Shown in pieces: positions 6,941 through 14,596 of a stretch of DNA of 14,596 nt. Below the pieces are notes generated by a model. The model did not search any database and was not told the DNA's origin. It worked only from the letters and a program-made list of their open reading frames with translations. A program made the position numbers and the translations under genes. This stretch comes from Limnospira platensis. Its GTDB lineage: Bacteria > Cyanobacteriota > Cyanobacteriia > Cyanobacteriales > Microcoleaceae. Numbering within the stretch: the stretch's first letter is position 1; each line of letters opens with the position of its first letter. The stretch lies in NCBI RefSeq assembly GCF_046480435.1, contig NZ_PKGC01000129.1, one strand, 5' to 3'.

Positions 6941-7981
6941 ATGTTAACAAATTCGGAAACAGGCGAAATGGAATATTTAGATGCTGGACAGATTTTTCCA
7001 TTGGTTGACAGTATTTTGCCCTTTGAAGTCTGTCTTCATCATCGGATTCTGCCCATATCTCTCAAGGATAATACCCTTTACTTAGGTATGGTCGATCCTA
7101 ATGATGAATTAGCCGTAAATTATGCCCACCAGATATTAGCATATCTAAATTGCTCTGTTGTGAGTCAGCAGATTTCGGCTGAGAGCCATCGCTCCATTCT
7201 GACTGCCTATTTGTACCATAGCGAAAAACCCAACACCGAAAAAACCCCTTTAGATGACTCTGTTACCCCTCCCGCTGAACCATTAGCCTCCGGGGAAAAA
7301 TCGCCGCCAGATTCCCCAAAACAGCCAAGGGCTAAACAACCTCCAGGGGGACAGAACATTAATCAAATGTTACCTAAGCTCGATCTTCGTCCCGAATACC
7401 TGAGTAGTCCCATAGAGCAACTGGCGAAGTTACCACCACCAAAGTTGTTAGAAGAGTTACTAGCTAGGGTATTGTTGGAGGGTATTGGCCGACTGTATTT
7501 TGAGAGGCAAGAATCCAAAGGGCGGATTTTGTGGAGCCAAAATGGTATTCTCAAGTCTGTTATTGATAATTTAGAACCATCACAATTTCAATGGGTGATT
7601 AATGAGTTAAAGCGCTTGGTGAAACTGCCTATGCTGCCGATTTCCCAACCCAAACAGATAGAAATTGAGCGGGTTTATTGTAATACTCATCTGCTGTTGA
7701 GGCTGCGATTGGTCAGGGGTAATTATGGCGAGGAAGCTAATTTACAGGTATTACGAGGAGCGGCTTTAAAGTTTTATCAACAGCAACAACTATCAAAATT
7801 GAGTTTGGATGCTTTGCGTCTGGCTCAACAATTGCAAAGGAAACTTAATGACTTGCAAGGACATTGTAATTCCGCTAATCTTTCATCGGAAAATTTGCCT
7901 CTGCTGTACCAGCTACTTAAAAATGTCACCCATCAGGTGGATATGCTGATTAAAAATAGTGATTCCTCCCACACAGATTAA
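6941..7981 (+). CDS. PilB/GspE N-terminal-like protein without ATPase domain
   Basis: A 346-residue protein. Residues about 8-92 resemble the MshEN (T2SSE N-terminal) domain of type IV pilus/type II secretion ATPases: short LP(I/L)..DNTLYLGMVDPND followed by helices with ILAYL. A proline/charged linker (about 95-145) precedes a second domain (about 150-305, from SSPIEQLAKLPPPKLLEELL) that resembles the part of PilB/GspE before the ATPase core. No Walker A, Walker B, Asp-box or tetracysteine motif is present, so it cannot be a motor by itself. It may be a regulator of pilus motility that competes with or docks to PilB; MshEN domains can bind c-di-GMP in other proteins, but this is inference. 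ATG 6941 fits the promoter; ATG 6968 (AGGCGA just upstream) and TTG 6881 are alternatives. No pilus genes are adjacent. Confidence 0.72.
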   Translation: MLTNSETGEMEYLDAGQIFPLVDSILPFEVCLHHRILPISLKDNTLYLGMVDPNDELAVNYAHQILAYLNCSVVSQQISAESHRSILTAYLYHSEKPNTEKTPLDDSVTPPAEPLASGEKSPPDSPKQPRAKQPPGGQNINQMLPKLDLRPEYLSSPIEQLAKLPPPKLLEELLARVLLEGIGRLYFERQESKGRILWSQNGILKSVIDNLEPSQFQWVINELKRLVKLPMLPISQPKQIEIERVYCNTHLLLRLRLVRGNYGEEANLQVLRGAALKFYQQQQLSKLSLDALRLAQQLQRKLNDLQGHCNSANLSSENLPLLYQLLKNVTHQVDMLIKNSDSSHTD

Positions 7982-7986
7982 TAAAT

Positions 7987-8013
7987 AATGCACGAGCCTT
8001 AACCCGTGCATTT
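7987..8013 (+). terminator. terminator hairpin between convergent genes
   Basis: AATGCACG (7987-7994) pairs perfectly with CGTGCATT (8005-8012) across a 10-nt loop. A short T-run (8011-8013) follows on the plus strand and an A/T-rich flank on the other side, so it may work in both directions, ending the PilB-like gene and aroF. Confidence 0.6.
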
Positions 8014-8045
8014 GAGACTTAGATGGTGGTTAAACCTGGATGAGA

Positions 8046-9110
8046 CTAGGCGGGGACTGCAACTGGCTGATCCGACCAGCGGTTCACCGATTTACCAATA
8101 ACGGCTAGGTCTTGCATTAGTTGATCAAAATCTGCCGGAGTCAGGGATTGAGGACCATCTGACATGGCTTTGGCTGGGTTGGGGTGAACTTCGATCATGA
8201 GCGAGTCTGTCCCAGCCGCGATCGCCGCTTTAGCCATAGATGGAACGTGCTCCGCAAATCCCGTGCCGTGGCTTGGGTCAATCATAATTGGTAAGTGAGT
8301 GAGCGATCGCAATACCGGAATCACCGACAAATCAAGGGTATTGCGGGTATATTGGCGATCGAAAGTGCGGATTCCCCGTTCACACAGAATCACATTCGGG
8401 TTTCCCGCCGCTAAGATATATTCCGCCGCCATTAGCCATTCCTCAATAGTGGCAGACATACCCCGCTTCAGCAATACTGGTTTATCCTGAGCCCCTACTT
8501 TTTTCAGCAGGGAGAAATTTTGCATATTGCGAGCGCCAATTTGGATCACATCCGCCACCTCAGACAACTTTTCTAAGTCGTCCGCGTCCATTAACTCCGT
8601 AATCACTCCCAGTCCTGACGCTTCACGAGCAGCAGCTAAAAGGTTCAGAGCGCTTTCTCCATGACCTTGGAAAGCGTATGGAGACGTGCGAGGTTTATAT
8701 GCGCCACCGCGTAAGAACTTCGCCCCAGCAGCTTTCACCCGCAGCGCCGTCTCCACGATCATTTGTTCATTTTCTACCGAACAGGGACCCGCCACCACCA
8801 CCAGGGGAAGATTTTGGCCAAAGTTAACTATTCCGCTGGGAGTGGTAACAGCTACATTACTCGACTCTCCGTGACGAAATTCCCGACTAGCACGTTTGTA
8901 GGGTTTTTCAACTCGTAACACCTGTTCAATAAATGGGCTAATTTCCTGGAGTTGTAGGGGATCAAGACCTGCTGTTTCTCCTACCAGCCCGATCACAACT
9001 TTATGTTTTCCGACGATTTTTTCTGGTGTTAAACCCCAACCGCTGCGGAGTTCATCATTAAGACGTTCGATTTCGGCTTCTGGAGAGCCAACTTTCATTA
9101 CAATAATCAT
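8046..9110 (-). CDS. aroF: 3-deoxy-7-phosphoheptulonate synthase (DAHP synthase, type I-beta)
   Basis: A 354-residue enzyme for the first step of the shikimate pathway: phosphoenolpyruvate plus erythrose 4-phosphate gives DAHP, feeding aromatic amino acids, quinones and tocopherol. Residues 1-70 form an ACT/ferredoxin-like regulatory extension (VMKVGSPEAEIERL), which in such enzymes mediates feedback by Tyr or Phe. The TIM-barrel domain has AGPCS (107-111, metal ligand C110), GGAYKPRTSP (135-144), RNMQNFSLL (194-202), LLKRG (213-217), DPSHGTG (278-284, H281) and MIEVHPNP (305-312, E307) with D318. All metal and substrate residues are intact. ATG 9110 is chosen because MIIVMKVGSP is the usual start and GAGG lies 6 nt upstream; an upstream TTG at 9140 is unlikely. 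It is monocistronic as far as can be seen. Confidence 0.96.
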   Translation of the reverse strand: MIIVMKVGSPEAEIERLNDELRSGWGLTPEKIVGKHKVVIGLVGETAGLDPLQLQEISPFIEQVLRVEKPYKRASREFRHGESSNVAVTTPSGIVNFGQNLPLVVVAGPCSVENEQMIVETALRVKAAGAKFLRGGAYKPRTSPYAFQGHGESALNLLAAAREASGLGVITELMDADDLEKLSEVADVIQIGARNMQNFSLLKKVGAQDKPVLLKRGMSATIEEWLMAAEYILAAGNPNVILCERGIRTFDRQYTRNTLDLSVIPVLRSLTHLPIMIDPSHGTGFAEHVPSMAKAAIAAGTDSLMIEVHPNPAKAMSDGPQSLTPADFDQLMQDLAVIGKSVNRWSDQPVAVPA

Positions 9111-9132
9111 GTAAACCTCACAAAATTTTGCC

Positions 9133-9152
9133 AGCCACAATTTTTAGTGGCT
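9133..9152 (-). promoter_or_regulatory. hairpin in the aroF leader
   Basis: AGCCAC (9133-9138) pairs perfectly with GTGGCT (9147-9152) over an 8-nt A/T loop, 22 bases before the aroF start and just before its ribosome site. On the minus strand it is not followed by a T-run, so it is not an obvious attenuator. It could affect translation or mRNA stability. No leader peptide rich in aromatic codons was seen. Confidence 0.3.
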
Positions 9153-9344
9153 CATAAACGGTACAGACCCAATCTAATCTGCTGTCCCTGATTGGGGGAG
9201 GAAGAAAGAGGTGCTGTATCTTCCTATAGTTTGGCCTGTATGCAGCACTTTCCAGCACGAAATTTTTATAGCGATCATTACCAACCATAGCGTTAGATCT
9301 AAAATCGACAGATTTTATCATCTCTATCCAACTCTCCCAACAAG

Positions 9345-9364
9345 GCTAATCGATGCTAATCGAT
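9345..9364. repeat. two tandem copies of GCTAATCGAT
   Basis: A 10-bp unit occurs twice head to tail in the 9111-9715 gene-free gap, beside the tnpB fossil. The copy number is too low for a real array; it may mark slippage or a junction left by a mobile element. The rest of the gap from 9153 to 9344 shows no gene. Confidence 0.35.
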
Positions 9365-9392
9365 GATGACGCACCCTACACCCGCCCGTAGG

Positions 9393-9494
9393 CTTATCGG
9401 TGAAATCCCGCTGGCTGTCGGCAATGACCGCATCAATTCTGACTACCTTCAGCCGGGCTTTCTCTCGGTTGTTTGAACCCTTCTGCTTCCGGCT
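9393..9494 (-). pseudogene. fragment of an IS605-type tnpB (34 codons)
   Basis: The minus-strand translation reads SRKQKGSNNREKARLKVV then RIDAVIADSQRDFTDK. This matches the familiar TnpB/OrfB segment of the type SRKQKGSKNREKARLKVAR.HA.IADSRRDFLHKL, which lies in the helical region before the RuvC catalytic residues. Only this segment remains. The sequence diverges right after it (PTGGCRVRHH) and before it, and no catalytic Asp/Glu or zinc finger follows. The surrounding 96-codon open frame is therefore not a functional gene. It shows that an IS605-family element once occupied this gap. The family match is from memory of the consensus. Confidence 0.6.
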
Positions 9495-9542
9495 ATCACA
9501 TCTATTGTAAGAATTCAGTCTTTGGGAATTTGTCAATTTTTC

Positions 9543-9587
9543 CGACACTGAGCTTGTCGAAGTATCTCTGACCCGAAAGGACGGGGT
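9543..9587. repeat. second REP-like hairpin, relative of 712-752
   Basis: CGACA (9543-9547) pairs with TGTCG (9555-9559) around loop CTGAGCT, and ACCC (9571-9574) with GGGT (9584-9587). The core ACTGAGCTTGTCGAAGT belongs to the same CTGAGC...GAAG type as 729-748, and both copies are followed by GGACGGGG, which argues for one repeat family in this genome. Confidence 0.45.
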
Positions 9588-9676
9588 TTTAGAGCTGCCC
9601 CCGAACCCCCACATCCGATAATTTTAGATTTGTTCGTTTTCGAGGCATCGACCCTCTCCATTCACCCGACCTTCAT

Positions 9677-9705
9677 CCCCTACCTTTTGGGGTAAGGGAA
9701 TTCCC
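9677..9705 (-). terminator. hairpins downstream of pam68
   Basis: Just after the pam68 stop on the minus strand lie a perfect palindrome GGGAATTCCC (9696-9705) and a CCCC (9677-9680)/GGGG (9689-9692) stem. They can fold alternatively. No clear T-run follows on the minus strand, so termination is plausible but unproven. Confidence 0.35.
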
Positions 9706-9715
9706 CTAGGCTTTT

Positions 9716-10243
9716 TTAATTTTTGGGTGAACTTTGCTGGCGACCTTCTTTCCAAGCCTCTATCGCCCGCCCTAGGTTGATCTTAAATTCCTGCCAACCT
9801 AGGAAACTCCCACTTAGGTCTTCATCCCAAGAAGCCGAGAGAACCCCGTAACTAAGACCCACCACACTCAAGCCAAAGCATCCCAGACTCACCAGCAATA
9901 CTGCTGTGTTGGGTAGGGGAAATATCTCATTGGTGACAATAAAATAACTGCCCACAAAGGTAGATATAGCCATTAACAGAGGAATACCCGATAGAAACAC
10001 CATCCGCGACACCATCCGCTGACTGACTACTTCCGGAATAGTCATATCTTCCCGTCTAGGTTGACGGCGCGGGGCTGAGGTGTCCGATGTCCGGCTGTTT
10101 TTTGGGGTTTTAGCCACCTTGGGTGAAACCGATTTCTCCGGTTTTCCCTGTTCTGAGGGGGCTGATTTCCCACTGTCAGCCTGCTTTTTGCGGGTTTTTT
10201 TCGGTTCAAAGGGAAGTGGTTGACGGGAGCGATCGGAGGACAT
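9716..10243 (-). CDS. pam68: PAM68-type photosystem II assembly protein (DUF3464)
   Basis: A 175-residue thylakoid membrane protein. Residues 1-66 are a basic, disordered tail rich in K, S, P and R. Two membrane helices follow at about 80-103 and 113-135, joined by a short loop. Family hallmarks are IPEVVSQRMVSRM (69-81), LLVSLGCFGLSVVGLSYGVLSASWDE (116-141) and the short C-terminal GWQEF.IN..RA (149-160). Both ends are expected on the stromal/cytoplasmic side. Arabidopsis PAM68 and its cyanobacterial homologue help early PSII assembly, notably insertion of the chlorophyll protein CP47 into its intermediate. Its position 66 bp after rpsO, on the same strand, is a common cyanobacterial arrangement and suggests co-transcription. 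The basic N-terminal tail would suit contact with ribosomes, as inferred for the family. Confidence 0.88.
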   Translation of the reverse strand: MSSDRSRQPLPFEPKKTRKKQADSGKSAPSEQGKPEKSVSPKVAKTPKNSRTSDTSAPRRQPRREDMTIPEVVSQRMVSRMVFLSGIPLLMAISTFVGSYFIVTNEIFPLPNTAVLLVSLGCFGLSVVGLSYGVLSASWDEDLSGSFLGWQEFKINLGRAIEAWKEGRQQSSPKN

Positions 10244-10309
10244 GGTAGATTGTGAGTGCTGTGGGTGGTTTGACAGGAATTTGGTACGATTGGGTAAATC
10301 TGCTATGAT

Positions 10310-10579
10310 TTAGCCCCGGATTCCCAAACGGGTGATCAGTTCGCGATAGCGTTGCTGATCCTGTTTATTAATATAGGCTAATAATCTTTTTCTGCGTCCG
10401 ATAATCTGGAGAAGACCACGACGGGAAGCGTGATCATGCTTGTTGGCTTTGAGGTGTTGGCTGAGTCGGTTAATTCTTTCGGTGAGCATGGCTACCTGTA
10501 GATCCGAAGATCCGGTGTCTGTTTCGTGAGCTTGATGCTCGGCCATGATTTTTTGCTTATCTTGTTGTGTCAGAGCCAT
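10310..10579 (-). CDS. rpsO: 30S ribosomal protein S15
   Basis: An 89-residue protein of exactly the usual length. Signature residues include HETDTGSSDLQVAMLTERINRLSQHLKANKHDHASRRGL split over 18-55, and GRRKRLLAYI (61-70). S15 binds 16S rRNA early in 30S assembly at the central domain three-way junction. Bacterial S15 commonly represses its own mRNA through leader structures; the 284-bp region upstream contains no structure I can confidently assign to this. The start ATG is fixed by the conserved MALTQQDKQ beginning. pam68 follows downstream. Confidence 0.97.
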   Translation of the reverse strand: MALTQQDKQKIMAEHQAHETDTGSSDLQVAMLTERINRLSQHLKANKHDHASRRGLLQIIGRRKRLLAYINKQDQQRYRELITRLGIRG

Positions 10580-10823
10580 AGTTGAGAATTTTAGCGTTGG
10601 TTAAATTTACACAATTCTTTATCTTAGCATATTGTAGCTGGGACTGGTTGTGCTGAGAAGAATTTATGCCTGGAGATGGATGCAGCTAGGTACGATCGCC
10701 CTTTATAATTGCATTGGGTACAAAGTTGAGTCTGGTTCCGGTAACCGATTGTGGGTTAACGGGTTAATGGGTGATGGCGATGTCTGATACACACATTCAC
10801 CACCAATGGATGCCTTGATATCT

Positions 10824-10871
10824 TCTCAACGAGTCCTGGTTATGGTTGAGAGTTTAATGGTTTATGGTTGA
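10824..10871 (+). promoter_or_regulatory. inverted repeat and 9-codon upstream ORF before mscS
   Basis: TCTCAAC (10824-10830) pairs with GTTGAGA (10845-10851). ATG 10842 opens a nine-codon frame (MVESLMVYG) ending with TGA at 10869-10871, overlapping the mscS start at 10864 in another frame. The channel gene itself has no good Shine-Dalgarno, so translational coupling to this tiny frame is possible. GGTTATGGTTGA and GGTTTATGGTTGA form an imperfect direct repeat here. The rest of 10580-10823 is gene-free; it includes near-tandem GGGTTAAC/GGGTTAAT (about 10750-10770). Confidence 0.25.
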
Positions 10872-11967
10872 AACAACATCAGATGCGATCGTTTGGGGGT
10901 TTAATCCCCTGCTGAAATTGGCATTACTACTGTTGGGGCTAATCTCGGCTTTGATCGGTTTATGGCTACTACCGAAACTATGGCGAATGGCGATCGCTAA
11001 GTTAATTCCTGAAGAACGGATATCTAGTTACTCCGAAATTTTATCATCTTATAAAATCCCTGCCGCTGTCGCTGTATTGTTGGTCATAATTGAAATTTTC
11101 TGGGTTAATTCAGATTTCATAATTTATCTAGGTTTCCTAGAAGTTATCATCAGTTTCGCCCTAACTATTCTGGTCAGTTGGTTGGCTTCTGACATCTTTA
11201 AAAGATTTTTTGATTTATATATTATTGATGTAGCCTCCAAACAAGGTCGCAATATTAACAGTGAGTTTTTATTGGTGGCTAAAATTCTAGCCAACTGCGT
11301 AATTATTCTAGTCGCAATTGTTGTATTTGCTCAGACTCACCAAATTAACATTGTCGGATTAATTGCTAGTTTAGGGGTAGGTGGTTTAGCCGTCGCTTTT
11401 GCAGCTCAAAATACCCTCAGCCAAATTCTAGGGGGAATTGTGCTGTATTTGGATCGGCCGTTTGTCGTTGATGATTACATCGGTTTACCTGATGGGACTT
11501 TCGGACGGGTAGAATCTTTGGGATTGCGATCGACCAAAATTCGCACATCAGGAAAAGGAACCATAGTTATTGTCCCTAATAGTTCCTTAACTCAACTCAG
11601 TATAGAAAACTATACTGGAGCCAGAAAAATTATATCAATCCTAGGATTAACCTTTCATTCTGCCATTGATTCTGAGGAACAAGCTCTCATCCGTCAAGTA
11701 ATTTTAGAAAGCACTAAAAACACCTTTGGAATTGACCCTAGAGGCACTGATGTTAGCTTTAAAAATTTACAGCAAATCACCGGAGAAAACAAAACTCAAG
11801 CCCAAGTAACCTTTTTTATATTAGGTGCAAATCGTAACAACTTGGAACTGCGTCGTCAGATGCTAGATCTAGCAAATCAAGACATTAGTATGAATTTACA
11901 GCAATACGGAATTGCCTTTGATATTGAAGATCAAAATATTTACGTTGATGCACCCATCACAGTTTAA
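10864..11967 (+). CDS. MscS-family mechanosensitive channel (first of a tandem pair)
   Basis: A 367-residue inner-membrane protein with predicted helices at about 17-38, 65-80, 86-108 and 136-157. The pore helix is GLIASLGVGGLAVAFAAQNTLSQILGG (165-191), with the Gly/Ala packing pattern of MscS TM3. The beta domain follows (DRPFVVDDYIGLPDGTFGRVESLGLRSTKIRT, 197-228; PNSSL, 238-242) and then the C-terminal alpha/beta domain. MscS channels open under membrane tension and release solutes on osmotic downshock; larger cyanobacterial members may also serve other signals. It has more N-terminal helices than E. coli MscS. The next gene, a paralogue, begins 24 bp after the stop, so the two are probably one operon and may form mixed heptamers (inference). 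ATG 10864 lacks a clear ribosome site. Confidence 0.9.
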   Translation: MVETTSDAIVWGFNPLLKLALLLLGLISALIGLWLLPKLWRMAIAKLIPEERISSYSEILSSYKIPAAVAVLLVIIEIFWVNSDFIIYLGFLEVIISFALTILVSWLASDIFKRFFDLYIIDVASKQGRNINSEFLLVAKILANCVIILVAIVVFAQTHQINIVGLIASLGVGGLAVAFAAQNTLSQILGGIVLYLDRPFVVDDYIGLPDGTFGRVESLGLRSTKIRTSGKGTIVIVPNSSLTQLSIENYTGARKIISILGLTFHSAIDSEEQALIRQVILESTKNTFGIDPRGTDVSFKNLQQITGENKTQAQVTFFILGANRNNLELRRQMLDLANQDISMNLQQYGIAFDIEDQNIYVDAPITV

Positions 11968-11991
11968 TTACAGTTAATCAAGCCAAATACT

Positions 11992-13116
11992 ATGTGGAAC
12001 CCCATTGATCCTGATGCAGCCATTTTTGATATTATTCAGGAATATTCGATTCCTAAGCCTCTGATTTTTATAATCTTTGTATTGATATCTTGCTTAATAG
12101 GAAAATACACCCCTAGCCTTATACAATATATTATTAGGCGGGCTATCCCCATAAATGGCAAGGAAATTTCCGAGAACTTTGTGCGACCTATCCAACAACC
12201 TTTTCGGATGGTTGGCATTTTTACTCTGATTTCTATGTCAATGATTTGGCTAGAAGAAAATCGGGCTTTATATCGTTTTATTCGCCCCTTTGTTAGTCTA
12301 GCCCTAATTGCGAGTATAGCCTGGTTAGCCTCTCGGTTATTTAGGCAATTGGTGCGAATTTATGGTATTCCGATTATCCGAAAATATGGCATGGAAGTTG
12401 ACGAGACTTTTTTGGTCTTTGAAACTATTGCCAATGTTGTAATTGGATTTACAGCAGCCGTAGCATTTGCTCAGAGTCAACAACTCCCCCTAGGTGCATT
12501 AGTAGCAGGGGCTTCCGTCAGTGGTTTAGCGGTAGCATTTGCCGCCCAAAGTACCTTAGAACAGATTTTAGGCACAATAGTTTTACGTTTAGATCGTCCC
12601 TTTGTCCGTGGAGAATATATCCGACTGCCAAAACGTGGTGATGATCTTGAGGGTATTTATGGGAGAGTAGAATCTATTGGGTTACGGTCTACTAAAATTC
12701 GGATTGCAGCTAAGGGAACCTTGGCAATTATTCCCAACTCTAATTTAATGAGGTTGGCGATCGAAAATATAAGTCGTGGTAAAAAAGTCATGGTGTTACT
12801 ATACCTTGATTTTATCACTGAACTTGACGATCGCGAACAGGCTTTAGTAGAACAGGCTATTAAGGAATGTACCGATTCAGTATTTGGTATAGACCCCGGA
12901 AGCACCCAGATTTCCCTATTTAATTATGGAGAAACCGGTAATGTTCGCGCCCGGGTGACATTCTTTATTTTAGGTTCTAGTGAAAATGCCATTTCTCTGC
13001 GTAAGAGTTTACTAGCATCAACTAATCAAAGTTTGACGGAAAAACTCAAGCGATATGGCATTAAGTACAATATGCAAGAACCGAATATTTATGTTGAGTC
13101 TCCTGTGACGATTTAA
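11992..13116 (+). CDS. MscS-family mechanosensitive channel (second of the pair)
   Basis: A 374-residue paralogue of the preceding gene, alignable along its length. Shared landmarks are the pore helix GALVAGASVSGLAVAFAAQSTLEQILG (168-194), DRPFVRGEYIRLP (201-213), GRVESIGLRSTKIRI (224-238), IPNSNL (247-252) and the closing EPNIYVESPVTI, matching DQNIYVDAPITV in the first copy. Predicted helices lie at about 23-40, 72-87, 98-118 and 141-160, plus the pore. It carries an insertion KRGDDLEGIY in the beta domain that the first copy lacks. Clear divergence outside the core says the duplication is old. It ends 132 bp before the 3' end of the convergent 23S rRNA gene. No terminator of its own was recognised. 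Confidence 0.9.
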   Translation: MWNPIDPDAAIFDIIQEYSIPKPLIFIIFVLISCLIGKYTPSLIQYIIRRAIPINGKEISENFVRPIQQPFRMVGIFTLISMSMIWLEENRALYRFIRPFVSLALIASIAWLASRLFRQLVRIYGIPIIRKYGMEVDETFLVFETIANVVIGFTAAVAFAQSQQLPLGALVAGASVSGLAVAFAAQSTLEQILGTIVLRLDRPFVRGEYIRLPKRGDDLEGIYGRVESIGLRSTKIRIAAKGTLAIIPNSNLMRLAIENISRGKKVMVLLYLDFITELDDREQALVEQAIKECTDSVFGIDPGSTQISLFNYGETGNVRARVTFFILGSSENAISLRKSLLASTNQSLTEKLKRYGIKYNMQEPNIYVESPVTI

Positions 13117-13144
13117 TGTTATTAAGTCAGCATACCAGATTATC

Positions 13145-13176
13145 AAAAAACAAAGCCTCAATCGAAAGAAAGAGGC
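13145..13176 (-). terminator. rho-independent terminator of the rRNA transcript
   Basis: On the minus strand, GCCTC (13176-13172) pairs with GAGGC (13159-13155) over a 12-nt loop, followed by TTTG and six T residues (to 13145). It lies about 73 bases beyond the 23S 3' end and would stop the rRNA transcript before it runs into the mscS genes. Confidence 0.7.
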
Positions 13177-13248
13177 AGAGTAATAAGATTAAATTGTAGT
13201 GTATAAGCAAAACCCTAAAGGCTGCATAGAGAAAAAGCGAGTGTAAAA

Positions 13249-14596
<1,348 letters not shown>

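Noticed and set aside
9118..9321. 67-codon minus-strand gene upstream of aroF
   Set aside because: No family recognised, it overlaps the aroF leader and start region, and its composition is non-coding.
9324..9614. 96-codon minus-strand gene in the aroF-pam68 gap
   Set aside because: Only about 34 codons resemble TnpB; the rest crosses a REP-like repeat and shows no conserved protein. It is treated as a fossil.
13117..13248. 5S rRNA in the gap after 23S
   Set aside because: Read on both strands; no conserved 5S segments and the terminator occupies the middle.

Overview
The window looks like chromosomal DNA from a filamentous cyanobacterium, possibly of the Arthrospira/Limnospira type. The octamer GCGATCGC (HIP1) occurs 11 times. 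Several genes are typical of cyanobacteria: a zinc-ribbon Ser/Thr kinase fused to a GUN4 domain, a PAM68-type photosystem II assembly factor next to rpsO, and a cyanobacterial-type 23S rRNA. The genus is an inference; the phylum is fairly secure.

Layout. Positions 1-873 hold no convincing protein gene but are dense in base-paired structure. A block at 1-138 resembles the right end/guide-RNA end of an IS605-type tnpB element on the minus strand. A block at 247-672 folds into at least nine consecutive helices and ends in a perfect three-way junction. My leading but unproven hypothesis for 247-672 is a standalone HEARO/omega-RNA-like element without its IscB nuclease gene. A REP-like hairpin (712-752) follows. 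Two plus-strand signalling-type genes come next: the kinase-GUN4 protein (874-2364) and a TPR-methyltransferase (2479-4269). Facing them on the minus strand are an ABC1/UbiB-family kinase (4340-6022) and an exported L,D-transpeptidase (6145-6717). A divergent plus-strand gene (6941-7981), with a recognisable sigma70-type promoter, encodes a PilB/GspE N-terminal-like protein that has no ATPase domain. A terminator hairpin separates it from the convergent aroF (DAHP synthase, 8046-9110).

The 600-base gap 9111-9715 contains a short fossil of tnpB and a second REP-like hairpin. Next, on the minus strand, is the rpsO-pam68 pair (10579 down to 9716). Two tandem MscS-family channel genes follow on the plus strand (10864-13116). 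The window ends with the 3' part of a 23S rRNA gene on the minus strand (about 13249 to beyond 14596). A rho-independent terminator lies directly downstream of it, and no 5S rRNA fits in the 132-base gap before mscS.

How it works together: most genes are ordinary housekeeping functions (aromatic amino-acid synthesis, ribosome, PSII assembly, wall cross-linking, osmotic safety valves) and do not form one pathway. The unusual content is the structured-RNA/mobile-element debris at the left end, the tnpB fossil in the middle and the missing 5S gene at the right end.
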